DNA of 64,000 bases. Source: QHXW01 sp035297145. Its GTDB lineage: Bacteria; Acidobacteriota; Terriglobia; Bryobacterales; Bryobacteraceae. Below are positions 1-7,709 of this stretch, piece by piece. The stretch lies in contig DATGZN010000011.1 of the NCBI GenBank assembly GCA_035297145.1, positions 1 through 64,000 on the forward strand. The letters run 5' to 3'. A program made the position numbers and the translations under genes. How positions within the stretch are numbered: the stretch's first letter is position 1; every line of letters begins with the position of its first letter. The notes under the pieces were generated by a model that was given only the letters and a program-made list of their open reading frames with translations, had not been told where the DNA came from and did no database searches.

Positions 1-533
1 TTCTTCTTCGGTAGGTAGCGGCCCATGGCTCATGTCCATCATGAAACCGCGGTACGCCAGGGCGGGCCAGTCATGGATCTCCACTTCTGGGAGGAATTTT
101 TCTCCAGCGGTTTCCTCCACCAGCTGCCGAATGGTCTGCACGGCATAATATAGACCGGCCGAAGAGCGTGCGCGAATTTCGACGCCGCTATCAGAAATAC
201 GCAATGTGTACGATTCCCTGGAATCGGGCCCGGGACGATCATCGGGGCCGGGCAACCCATCCGCGGCGCCCGTGCGGTAGAGCGTGATACCGTGGGCCGC
301 GGTTCTACTGACAACCGGCACGCGCTCCGCAGTGATTTCTGCCAGCGCGGACGCCAGTTCGTCTGCCGCGACGCGGTCTTCTGGTGCAGGATTCGAACCG
401 AGCGAAATCGCAATTCCCTTGAGCGTGAGTTTCCATTGCCGTATTGAATCTGCTGTGGCCGCGGCACTAGCGGTCTGTGAGCGGCCTGCAAAGGCATCAT
501 CAGGATAAATAAGCAAAGGAAAAGCGGCATCAT
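1..533 (-). pseudogene. GH20 beta-N-acetylhexosaminidase, 5' part, frameshifted and cut by window edge
   Basis: The protein starts with a clear Sec signal peptide (MMPLFLCLF... ending QAA) and continues PLVPRPQQIQYGNG, typical of the N-terminal GH20b domain of secreted beta-hexosaminidases. After about position 440 the family-like sequence continues only in another frame (WKLTLKGIAISLG, then AGLYYAVQTIRQL, HDWPALAYRGFMMDMSHG), the last being the start of the GH20 catalytic barrel. The switch lies at 432-447 and is equivalent to one missing base. The catalytic Asp-Glu pair lies beyond the left edge. The enzyme would release terminal GlcNAc or GalNAc outside the cytoplasm. Start at 533 is chosen because the signal peptide begins there; an upstream ATG at 593 only adds non-hydrophobic residues. 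The break may be a sequencing error. Confidence 0.72.
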
Positions 534-703
534 CGATTTGGCTATCCTACGCCAGCAGTTAAACACGGCACAATCACGATGAACTGGCTTCACCGCGCGC
601 CATCCAATAGGCTGAACATTCGAATAGCTTGTCTAGAGATACCTGACTTCCCCGAGATCGCGCTCGACCTATTGTTCGCCGCGCGGTTCGGCGATATACT
701 CCA

Positions 704-1126
704 ATGCGTATGCCTCCAGCGGCTCGTGTAACGGATATGCATGTTTGTCCCATGGTGACAGGCATCGTGCCACACGTCGGAGGTCCCATCCTGCCGCCTG
801 GTTGCCCGACAGTGTTGATCGGAGAGCTGCCGGCTGCGCGTGCCACGGACATGGCAACATGCGTGGGCCCGCCGGACGTGATCGCCATGGGCTCACCAAC
901 GGTGCTCATCGGAAACCTGATGGCCGCACGTATGGGAGATCCTACCGTCCATGGCGGGGTGATCGTATTGGGCCTGCCAACGGTCATCATCGGCGAGGTG
1001 GGAATGGGTAGTCCGGTCGTGGTTACGCCGCTCGAACCTGCTCTTCCGGACAACAGCAAAATCCCGGTCCAGGTCGCGGCCATGGTTGCCGCAGCCGTCT
1101 CGGGAGCTGCCACAGTACCGATGTGA
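704..1126 (+). CDS. PAAR-domain spike-tip protein
   Basis: A 140-residue protein with three PAAR-type repeats: PPAAR at residues 4-8, PAAR at 43-46 and MAAR at 73-76, with intervening PTVLIG strands and candidate metal ligands H13, C15, C53 and H83. PAAR proteins form the sharp zinc-bound tip that sits on VgrG-type spikes of type VI secretion and extracellular contractile injection systems, and they often carry effectors. The last 40 residues are hydrophobic and Ala/Val-rich and lie outside the repeats. The second ATG at 710 gives the usual family start MPPAARVTD and may be the true start. It is the first gene of a five-gene same-strand cassette. No VgrG, Hcp or sheath gene is in the window, so the delivery machine must be elsewhere. 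Confidence 0.9.
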   Translation: MRMPPAARVTDMHVCPMVTGIVPHVGGPILPPGCPTVLIGELPAARATDMATCVGPPDVIAMGSPTVLIGNLMAARMGDPTVHGGVIVLGLPTVIIGEVGMGSPVVVTPLEPALPDNSKIPVQVAAMVAAAVSGAATVPM

Positions 1127-1171
1127 TGCGGGTGACCGGAGCCCCGGTCGGGGGCTGATGGTACATGAGCT

Positions 1172-1978
1172 ATGCGCGTAACAGTTACCGCGACATACGG
1201 TTCCAGCGTCGGACCGAAGCTGGAGGTCGGGCTGGACCAGGTAGGCAGCGTGGGACGCGATCCCCAGCGTGCCCAACTGGCGGTTCCACAGGACAATTAC
1301 CTCTCCGGCCTGCATTTCTACGTCGGATGCGGTAAAGCCGAGTGCCGCATAAAAACTGTCGGACAAAACGGTACCTTGGTCAATGGCTCTCTGATCCAGG
1401 AGGGTGCGTTGGGCGATGATGCGCTTATCCAGGCCGGCCAATCCTCCTTTTCCGTTCGCGTCAATGAAGGGCCGTTGCTGAGCATCCTGGAGGGACAGGC
1501 CCTCCCCTTGTACGCCATTCTCGATGGGGCGCGGTCGCCTGACGTGGTTCCGGTATTGGCTTCTTCCGGACGGCCGTACACTTCGCTTTACGAGGGCGAG
1601 CAGGGTGCGACGCTGGCGAACGTGGCGCCTTACCTGGTCGCCGTTTCGCCCGACACCGGGTTTCTGCGTCGACTGTTGGAGGTTAGCTGGGGGAAGAGCT
1701 GGGGTGTGTATCTTACGTCCCGAATTACCATGCCTGAACTCAGGAACCACCTTCGCCGGTTCCTGCTCGTGAAGGACGAGGCGGACCGCCCTCTCTGTTT
1801 CCGTTTCTATGATCCTCGCGTCCTGCGCGTTTTCCTGCCTGTGTGCACGCCGACGGAGGTGGGAGACTTTTTCGGGCCCGCGCGCGCGTTTCTCCTTGAG
1901 GACGAAGACCCGCTCACGCTGCTGCGCTTCACCCTCACGGGCGAGGGCATTGGCCGGGACGCCGTCCAATTGACCTGA
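1172..1978 (+). CDS. FHA-DUF4123 fusion, effector adaptor/chaperone candidate
   Basis: A 268-residue protein. The N-terminal half has forkhead-associated features: SVGRDP near residues 25-30, LSGLHF near 44-49 and NGTLVNG near 66-72, matching the phosphothreonine-binding fold. The C-terminal half (about 105-240) resembles DUF4123, with LYAILDGAR at its start and a conserved SWGKSWGVYL, RFYDPRVL core. DUF4123 proteins (Tap/TEC) are known to load effectors onto PAAR or VgrG tips in type VI systems. Its position directly after a PAAR gene fits that role. The FHA module suggests the loading step reads phosphorylation, which is inference. It ends one base before the next ATG, so translation is probably coupled. 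Confidence 0.85.
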   Translation: MRVTVTATYGSSVGPKLEVGLDQVGSVGRDPQRAQLAVPQDNYLSGLHFYVGCGKAECRIKTVGQNGTLVNGSLIQEGALGDDALIQAGQSSFSVRVNEGPLLSILEGQALPLYAILDGARSPDVVPVLASSGRPYTSLYEGEQGATLANVAPYLVAVSPDTGFLRRLLEVSWGKSWGVYLTSRITMPELRNHLRRFLLVKDEADRPLCFRFYDPRVLRVFLPVCTPTEVGDFFGPARAFLLEDEDPLTLLRFTLTGEGIGRDAVQLT

Positions 1979-1979
1979 T

Positions 1980-2351
1980 ATGTTTACACTGCGCCAACAA
2001 CATACCGAGGCTTTCAACCAGGACATCCGCCGCCGCTTCGAGGAGCGCATGGTAGCGCATGTGAATCAATTCTTCCCTGTTCAATGCCAGGCTCTGGGAG
2101 CGACCGCTGTGCGGGAGTGGATCTCCCATGGCATTGAGCGCGCTCAAAGCTACGGCATCGTGGCCGAGCGGGACGTCTCGAAATACATCGATATCATGTT
2201 CGTCTTCGGCCGCGATTTCGACCATGATCCGCGACACCGGTGGGCCGCGCCCATCCTGACCGGCCGTGCCGTTGACCCGACCCATAAGACCAATTACCTG
2301 TTTGAAACCGCGCGCCAGAAGGCGAGGACGCGGGAGAACTGGAATGGCTAA
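1980..2351 (+). CDS. Small unknown protein of the PAAR/DUF4123 cassette
   Basis: A 123-residue soluble protein without signal peptide or membrane segment. It is charged, with an amphipathic N-terminal helix (RRRFEERMVAHVNQFFP) and a central VREWISHGIERAQSYGI followed by KYIDIMFVFGRDFD. I do not recognise the family with certainty. The start is one base after the DUF4123 stop and the end overlaps the next gene by 8 bases, so it is translated within the cassette. A helper, immunity or loading role is possible from position only. Confidence 0.75.
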   Translation: MFTLRQQHTEAFNQDIRRRFEERMVAHVNQFFPVQCQALGATAVREWISHGIERAQSYGIVAERDVSKYIDIMFVFGRDFDHDPRHRWAAPILTGRAVDPTHKTNYLFETARQKARTRENWNG

Positions 2352-4848
2352 CGACGGAGGATTGGGCGCCGCCGGAGCGGCCGGCGATGCCGGGATGGGG
2401 GCCAATCCGGTCGGTGTTTCGGATGGAGGCTGTGATGCATGCGCGGCGGCTGCGGCGTCTCCACCGGCGGCGCCTGCCGGGCTGCCCGCGGGACCTGCGC
2501 CGCCGGCTGTGGCTCCGGCGAAACCGAAAGTCAGCCCGATTATCACGGTGGCCCGCAACGAAGTTCTGGTACAAAAACCGTATCTTCCGCCAGTTACGGT
2601 GGTCCGCACAAGGGTTCAGTTGACGGATTCGGACCGAGCGGGATTCGACGGAACTGGCACTCTGACGGTGACGGTGGCCCGACCGGGAGGAGCGCAGGTA
2701 AACTTCTTCGATGCGCCTGCAAACGGCAATCTGATCGTCAGCACTGGAGGGTCCGCGAACTTCACCGCGGCCGAGCTGAACGCGGGGGTTACCTTGCACG
2801 CCGAAGGTGTTGCTCCTAGCGGGGCCCTGAACGATATAACTTTGAAGCTTGAGCTCTTTGCTGGACCGACGCGCGATGTGAATCCGCCGCAGAGCGTCAC
2901 CATCACCTCCATTGAAGTGTTCCTGGAGATCCACCAGAGCCGCACGGCCCCCACGCTCGAGCCAACCCAGATTGGCGTCCCGGACAAAGTAACGGTAGGC
3001 AGGGTTGTGCACAGGCAGGCGGGGAACCACCACGGCCGGGCTCTGGTGATTCTAAAACAGGCGTTACCGACTACCTGGCCGGGAAACCTGGACCTCAACG
3101 CGTTCGATGCGAGAGTTCGATTGTTTGACGATCCGAATGAAGTTGCGCCCGCCGGGGCAGTGATTCCTCTGACTCTTACCATCGCCAATACTGCCATTCC
3201 GCCCGCCGGCAGGCGCTTCTGGGCAGAGGGCGTGAGCCACAGCGTCAACATCAATGACACGGGTTTCAAAGTTGGCATCAGCGGTCTCAGCCGCGATGGG
3301 GATTGGGTCCGGATGACGGTAGTCGAATTCAGTAACTTGCGAGCGGTAATCCCCGCCACTCCTGCGCATCCGAACCGCAACGCACCGCCGATCACGAATC
3401 ATCCCGTGCCGAGTCAGCCCTATCAACGCACAGGCGCGGGTACCGCCACCCACTACAGCGAAAACGATACGGATAACCGCGCGCTGGTTCTGATCGAAAA
3501 CTCCATAGCGGCGGGAAAATCGGTGGCGCTCTCCGTGCATATCACGCCGGCCGCAGTTCCGGTGCGCTGGAGCATTCAACGGGACATCCGTGGCGGTCCC
3601 GGCGCCACCGGCGACCACGCCGATGTGATCGCGGCGAACGCGAACGCGACGCCCACGCTATCGACCGACAGTGGTCTTACCACCAACATGACTCTGGATG
3701 CGGTCGGTACGTTCCATATCCGCCCGTATGTCGACTGCAACGGAAACAATACTTTCGAGCACAACCTGCCGCCGGATGCCGCTAATCCCGCGGGCCAGCG
3801 TATCGATCGCGAGCCGTTCATCATCATGAACCTGATCCTGATCCACATCGAGGGGTTCGATAATATCAGCCGCGCGACCGCCGCCAATATAGTGATTAAC
3901 CCGGCAGCGCCCACGACAGCCACGGGAATTATTCGCCTCTCCACGAATAATTCGGCGAATCCTGGTGGGCCCTGGCCTGCCGGCACCGAGGCCCAGATGG
4001 CCGCATGGAACAACGCCTCGGCGACGGTGATTGGTGGCGGGCCGGTCGGCCGCAACGGGCTCAATCGCCTGTTCAGCGGATGGGTCAACAACGAGCTCAC
4101 GGTCAGTACTTCGACCACAGTGCCACCCGGCGAAGATGCGGTCTCGCAGTACAATGATGCTGCCGCGGTGCCTCCCAGGGTGCATCCGCGCGTCAGCATC
4201 TGGACTACGGTGAATCCCGGCACAGTTTTTCTTCCGACCGTTCCGCCGGCGCCAGCGCCCGTCCAGCCTGTAATCCGAGGTGGACCGTTCCTGGACACTT
4301 CGCAATTTGGGGGTGAGGGAGTGGGAGGCAATACCTGCATCGGAACCGAGGGCGTTGCCTTTGGACCGGTCAAGCCGATCAATAAGACCCCCCTTCCCGT
4401 GGGACAACGATGGCGCGTGGAACAGTGGGATAGCCCGGGCGACAACGCTCCCGTCGCGCATGAGGGATTCCCGGGGACCGCCGCCAACCCGATACCCATA
4501 ATTCGCTATCGCTTCAATCTCAATTTCCGCACGGATCTGGTGTTCTGGACCAACATTACATCGAATGCGGGCAACACCGGAGATCCGGCCGACCGCCTCT
4601 ATGCCGTAGTTCAAACCAATACCTGGAGGATCCGGATCGCATACCGATTCGACCCTCCAATTCTTGCCGCTCCAGGACCACCTCCGGTAGCGGCCGCGGC
4701 GGGCGCCAGCCATCGGGTGAACCAGACGATTTCGATGGTCAAGGACGCCGATCCGCATCGGAAAGCCGGGCCGGCCGAGGACCCAACCGGCCCTCAGGTT
4801 CGTTCTCCGCTTACCCTGAACCTGTTGGCCATCGATTCCAGGACGTAA
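2344..4848 (+). CDS. Large unknown protein, possible cargo of the PAAR cassette
   Basis: An 834-residue protein starting MANDGGLG; the open frame reaches back to 2266 but 2344 has a purine-rich site (GGGAGAAC) just upstream and gives the usual overlapping operon spacing. Residues 1-60 are Ala/Pro/Gly-rich and low complexity with a CDAC pair, like a flexible linker. The rest is rich in beta-forming Thr, Val and Asn with repeated short strands (TVTVARPG, VALSVHITPA), suggesting several Ig-like or beta-sandwich domains. No signal peptide, membrane segment or catalytic motif is evident. Size and position after PAAR and DUF4123 make it the best candidate for a delivered effector or structural spike extension, but the function is not known. 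Confidence 0.8.
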   Translation: MANDGGLGAAGAAGDAGMGANPVGVSDGGCDACAAAAASPPAAPAGLPAGPAPPAVAPAKPKVSPIITVARNEVLVQKPYLPPVTVVRTRVQLTDSDRAGFDGTGTLTVTVARPGGAQVNFFDAPANGNLIVSTGGSANFTAAELNAGVTLHAEGVAPSGALNDITLKLELFAGPTRDVNPPQSVTITSIEVFLEIHQSRTAPTLEPTQIGVPDKVTVGRVVHRQAGNHHGRALVILKQALPTTWPGNLDLNAFDARVRLFDDPNEVAPAGAVIPLTLTIANTAIPPAGRRFWAEGVSHSVNINDTGFKVGISGLSRDGDWVRMTVVEFSNLRAVIPATPAHPNRNAPPITNHPVPSQPYQRTGAGTATHYSENDTDNRALVLIENSIAAGKSVALSVHITPAAVPVRWSIQRDIRGGPGATGDHADVIAANANATPTLSTDSGLTTNMTLDAVGTFHIRPYVDCNGNNTFEHNLPPDAANPAGQRIDREPFIIMNLILIHIEGFDNISRATAANIVINPAAPTTATGIIRLSTNNSANPGGPWPAGTEAQMAAWNNASATVIGGGPVGRNGLNRLFSGWVNNELTVSTSTTVPPGEDAVSQYNDAAAVPPRVHPRVSIWTTVNPGTVFLPTVPPAPAPVQPVIRGGPFLDTSQFGGEGVGGNTCIGTEGVAFGPVKPINKTPLPVGQRWRVEQWDSPGDNAPVAHEGFPGTAANPIPIIRYRFNLNFRTDLVFWTNITSNAGNTGDPADRLYAVVQTNTWRIRIAYRFDPPILAAPGPPPVAAAAGASHRVNQTISMVKDADPHRKAGPAEDPTGPQVRSPLTLNLLAIDSRT

Positions 4849-4851
4849 ATA

Positions 4852-5841
4852 ATGCGCTGCCAGGTATGCATCGCTCTGGCTGGGCTGATTTTGTATCCGG
4901 CGCTATGGGATTGCCAGTTTGGCCCCGGCCGGAAGAAGGCTGCTATGATTCCCATCAATCCCGACTCACGTTCCATCGTTCTTCGAGCGCCTGTTATTCT
5001 GCTGTTTCGAGTGGAGAAGGTGCAGGCTGGAACTCCGGCCCCGGTCCCCGAACGGGCGCTCCGCTCGCGCGAGCTTGACCTCACCATTCAGGTGCTGGAG
5101 GTCCTGAAGGGCGAGGTGGATGAGCAGCCCGGAGCCACCGTTCAGGTCAAGGTGTCGCAATATGCGTCCGCCATCAGTCGCCAGGGTAGCTTGCCCGGTG
5201 TGTGGACAGGGCAGAAACCCGAGCCCGGTGTCGAGTACATCGCCTTCTCAAAAGTCGCTACGCGCCAGTCGGCAGACGCGGTCGGGGATGCCGGATGCGA
5301 GCGGCTATTTCCCGCTGCCGAAGCGCTTGCGGACCTGCGGCTTGCCGTCGCGGAGGAGAATTCCGGTCGTCCCGTCGCCGCCGCCCTGGCTTACTCCCGC
5401 TCTGTCGCGCCGCAGATCGGATACCTGTTTGCGGAATACATTTCGGTGAAGACGATGGATGAGTCGCTACCCGACCCGCCGACGTTCGATGCGTTCGCAC
5501 AACTGATCGAAACGCCCAACCTGAAAGAAACGCCACGCAGCACCCTTATCCACGATGCTTACGCTAAAGTCATCGATAGCGACAATCCGCCCAAGGAGAT
5601 CGTGTACCGGTTCGCCGTCTGTCTGTTCCGGGTGCTCGCCATCCCGCAAGCTGCGGAATCGCGCCCGCGAATTCTCGACGACCTGCTTCCGGGCGTCCTG
5701 CGCATGAACTCAGACAAACCCTTGCCCGCCCGGGAAGTCTTCGCCATGCGGGATGCTCAGTTGTTCCAGGCTCGCGACGTTCTGCGTAAGCATCGAGCCG
5801 AGCCCGGAGCCTCGCGCCTGATCGAGTGGATCGAGCGGTAG
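4852..5841 (+). CDS. Unknown, possibly exported protein closing the PAAR cassette
   Basis: A 329-residue protein beginning three bases after the previous stop. The first 20 residues are hydrophobic (CIALAGLILYPALW) followed by Cys and Gly/Lys, resembling a weak signal peptide. The segment LTIQVLEVLKGEV followed by GVEYIAFSK looks like the small beta domain found in secreted proteins of this group, and the C-terminal half is helical and may be TPR-like (FRVLAIPQAAESRPRILDDLL). If exported to the periplasm it could be an immunity partner of a delivered effector; this is inference from position. I do not assign a family. Confidence 0.72.
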   Translation: MRCQVCIALAGLILYPALWDCQFGPGRKKAAMIPINPDSRSIVLRAPVILLFRVEKVQAGTPAPVPERALRSRELDLTIQVLEVLKGEVDEQPGATVQVKVSQYASAISRQGSLPGVWTGQKPEPGVEYIAFSKVATRQSADAVGDAGCERLFPAAEALADLRLAVAEENSGRPVAAALAYSRSVAPQIGYLFAEYISVKTMDESLPDPPTFDAFAQLIETPNLKETPRSTLIHDAYAKVIDSDNPPKEIVYRFAVCLFRVLAIPQAAESRPRILDDLLPGVLRMNSDKPLPAREVFAMRDAQLFQARDVLRKHRAEPGASRLIEWIER

Positions 5842-5956
5842 AGTGGGACCGTGCCCGCACGAGAAGAGATGATCGCGCGGAAGCAGGTTAACAAGAATCG
5901 CCGTCAGAACTGACACTTGGTTTCGCCCGACGACATCAATCTTACGGAGGGAACCG

Positions 5957-6148
5957 TCACGCCGCAGGCGGAAGGCTCGCTTCCTTGAATTGCAGCGTCC
6001 ACTGCTGCGCAACAGCGATGCCTTGAGTAGGGCGAAACTCCATAGAGAAGCCTGCGTCTTCGGTCTCCACGACAAATCGAGTGATTGCCCCAAAGAACTG
6101 CGCGGCTTCCTCCGGCGTACAGGAATCCGCGATCTATCGACCTGCCAT
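5957..6148 (-). pseudogene. Small ORF broken by an in-frame TAG, downstream of the Gfo/Idh gene
   Basis: An ATG lies immediately after the TGA of the upstream oxidoreductase gene. Four codons later the frame meets TAG (6134-6136), then stays open for 58 codons with convincing protein-like sequence (CTPEEAAQFFGAITRF, AVAQQWTLQFKEASLP) and a proper TGA. Without the TAG it would be a 63-residue soluble protein coupled to the oxidoreductase. I do not recognise the family. Either a nonsense mutation, a base-call error, or the tail of a former longer gene. The rest of the 5842-6148 interval shows nothing else. Confidence 0.4.
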
Positions 6149-7510
6149 TCACTGCGCTGCCTCCACCCCTTTCGTGGTTACGTAATACTTCACCATCATG
6201 TTCGTCTTCTCCCACTCAGGCACGGTTTGTGGTGAATTCAGGTACTCGAAAAACTGGGTCGCGACGTCAGCAAAATGCTCGCGATCGCTGCGGAGGCGCT
6301 TCGGAATCACAACGTGCGCCTCCCCGGCCGATTCCGCTAGCGCTAGACCCGGGTAAGCCCCCTGCAGCGCGTTCACTTTTCGTTTGAGCGCAGTAAGCAC
6401 CTGAGCTCGCGACGCAGCGGAGGCCGGTACAACATACACCTCTGGTATATACTCCTCGCCCTTCCCTTGCCGGATCTCGACGCGAGCGTTTGTTCCACGA
6501 AACGTGGCCTCATAAGTGTCGCCCGACCCCTCCGGCGCTTGCCAATTCCATAGGATGTCGAGCTTGACATGAACTCCGCGCACCGTGTAGTGCACGGAAT
6601 TGTTGCAGTAGTATTCGAGCTTGCCGTCCTTGACACGCCCAGCGAGGAACCGCGGAAACTCCGGCTCGCCGGTGACGCGCTGGAAGTCCGCTTGGGAGAT
6701 GACGGTCGGCCAATGCCGGCCGCCGAGAACGTGCACATCGGTCCGGTAGTCCATCTGGTCCGGAAACGCAGTCCACTGCACCAGGTCGACAACGTGGGTA
6801 CCCACGTCCGCCAAGCCCTCGCCGGTTTCGGCAACGTCGAAGAACCACGCAGGCCGGCGCAGGGGCACCCCCGCCACCACCTTCATCAAGTGATGCACGC
6901 TCTTCGCCGATATGCCCGGTTCGCTGTCGCTGCCCGCAATGAGCTTGCCGAACACGTCCGCATCGTCCACTAACTCTCGTTGCAGAATCGAAGCGATCTC
7001 ATAGCGTTCGGTCATGATGTCGTACGCGACCAGGCGTTTGGCTTGAGCCTCATCCAACGCGCGTTCCACCTTCGGTAGATCGGCCGAGCTGATGATCCAC
7101 GGCTTGTCCGCCAGGACGTTCAGCCCTGCTCCCACCGAAGCCGCAATGCGATCGATCTTGGGTCGGTTGCGGCCTGAGATAATGACCAAATTCCCGGGGC
7201 GCTCCCGCAGCATGCGCTGGAAGAAATCCGGACCCGTGTGCAGCTCGATTTCCCATGAAGTGGGCTTTTCCTTGCGGGTATTGAATCGTTCGATCCGCTG
7301 GAGATAATCCAGCGCTTCCGGGCCGAGCGGCGCATACACCGACACCTGCTTTGCGAGCGATGGGTACATGTCTTCCTGAATGAGGGCGGCGTGGAAATGG
7401 CCAGGATCCAACACAATGAGTTTCGCTTGGTTCGTGGCGTCGGCTCCGTGGAGGAGCAGACCGGACAAGACGGCCAGGCAGGCCAAGGAGGCTAACAAGA
7501 TGCGTCGCAT
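6149..7510 (-). CDS. Secreted Gfo/Idh/MocA-family oxidoreductase
   Basis: A 453-residue protein with a Sec signal peptide (RRILLASLACLAVLSGLLLHG). The Rossmann region is followed by VLADKPW, equivalent to the EKP motif that contacts the nicotinamide cofactor in this family, and by GEGLADVGTHVVDLVQW, the substrate-side motif with the catalytic-type His. The C-terminal part fits the putative oxidoreductase C-terminal domain seen in exported members. Such proteins are NAD(P)-dependent sugar or glycoside dehydrogenases and are common in Acidobacteria, Planctomycetes and Bacteroidetes. Substrate is unknown. It stands alone except for a broken small ORF downstream and is divergent from the glycosyltransferase-like gene at 7710. 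Confidence 0.85.
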   Translation of the reverse strand: MRRILLASLACLAVLSGLLLHGADATNQAKLIVLDPGHFHAALIQEDMYPSLAKQVSVYAPLGPEALDYLQRIERFNTRKEKPTSWEIELHTGPDFFQRMLRERPGNLVIISGRNRPKIDRIAASVGAGLNVLADKPWIISSADLPKVERALDEAQAKRLVAYDIMTERYEIASILQRELVDDADVFGKLIAGSDSEPGISAKSVHHLMKVVAGVPLRRPAWFFDVAETGEGLADVGTHVVDLVQWTAFPDQMDYRTDVHVLGGRHWPTVISQADFQRVTGEPEFPRFLAGRVKDGKLEYYCNNSVHYTVRGVHVKLDILWNWQAPEGSGDTYEATFRGTNARVEIRQGKGEEYIPEVYVVPASAASRAQVLTALKRKVNALQGAYPGLALAESAGEAHVVIPKRLRSDREHFADVATQFFEYLNSPQTVPEWEKTNMMVKYYVTTKGVEAAQ

Positions 7511-7709
7511 GAATGTACTATTTTGCCTCAGTATCGATCTATCCGCCTTACACGTCAGCGTGTAGTCTCGTGGAAGTGCCGCAGGTCAGGAATGCGGTAT
7601 GAGTCCCTGCCGCAGTTTATTTGGCTATTATGGCAGGCACTGCGGCCGTCCGACTTTTTCCGCCAATAGCCATGTGTGAACATCGGAAAAGACAACCGGC
7701 GCCGCGCGT

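Noticed and set aside
893..2050. 385-codon minus-strand frame
   Set aside because: Arg/Gly-rich shadow of the PAAR and FHA-DUF4123 genes, which have clear families.
3658..4758. 366-codon minus-strand frame
   Set aside because: Antisense shadow of the 834-residue gene; the plus frame has operon spacing and a ribosome-binding site.
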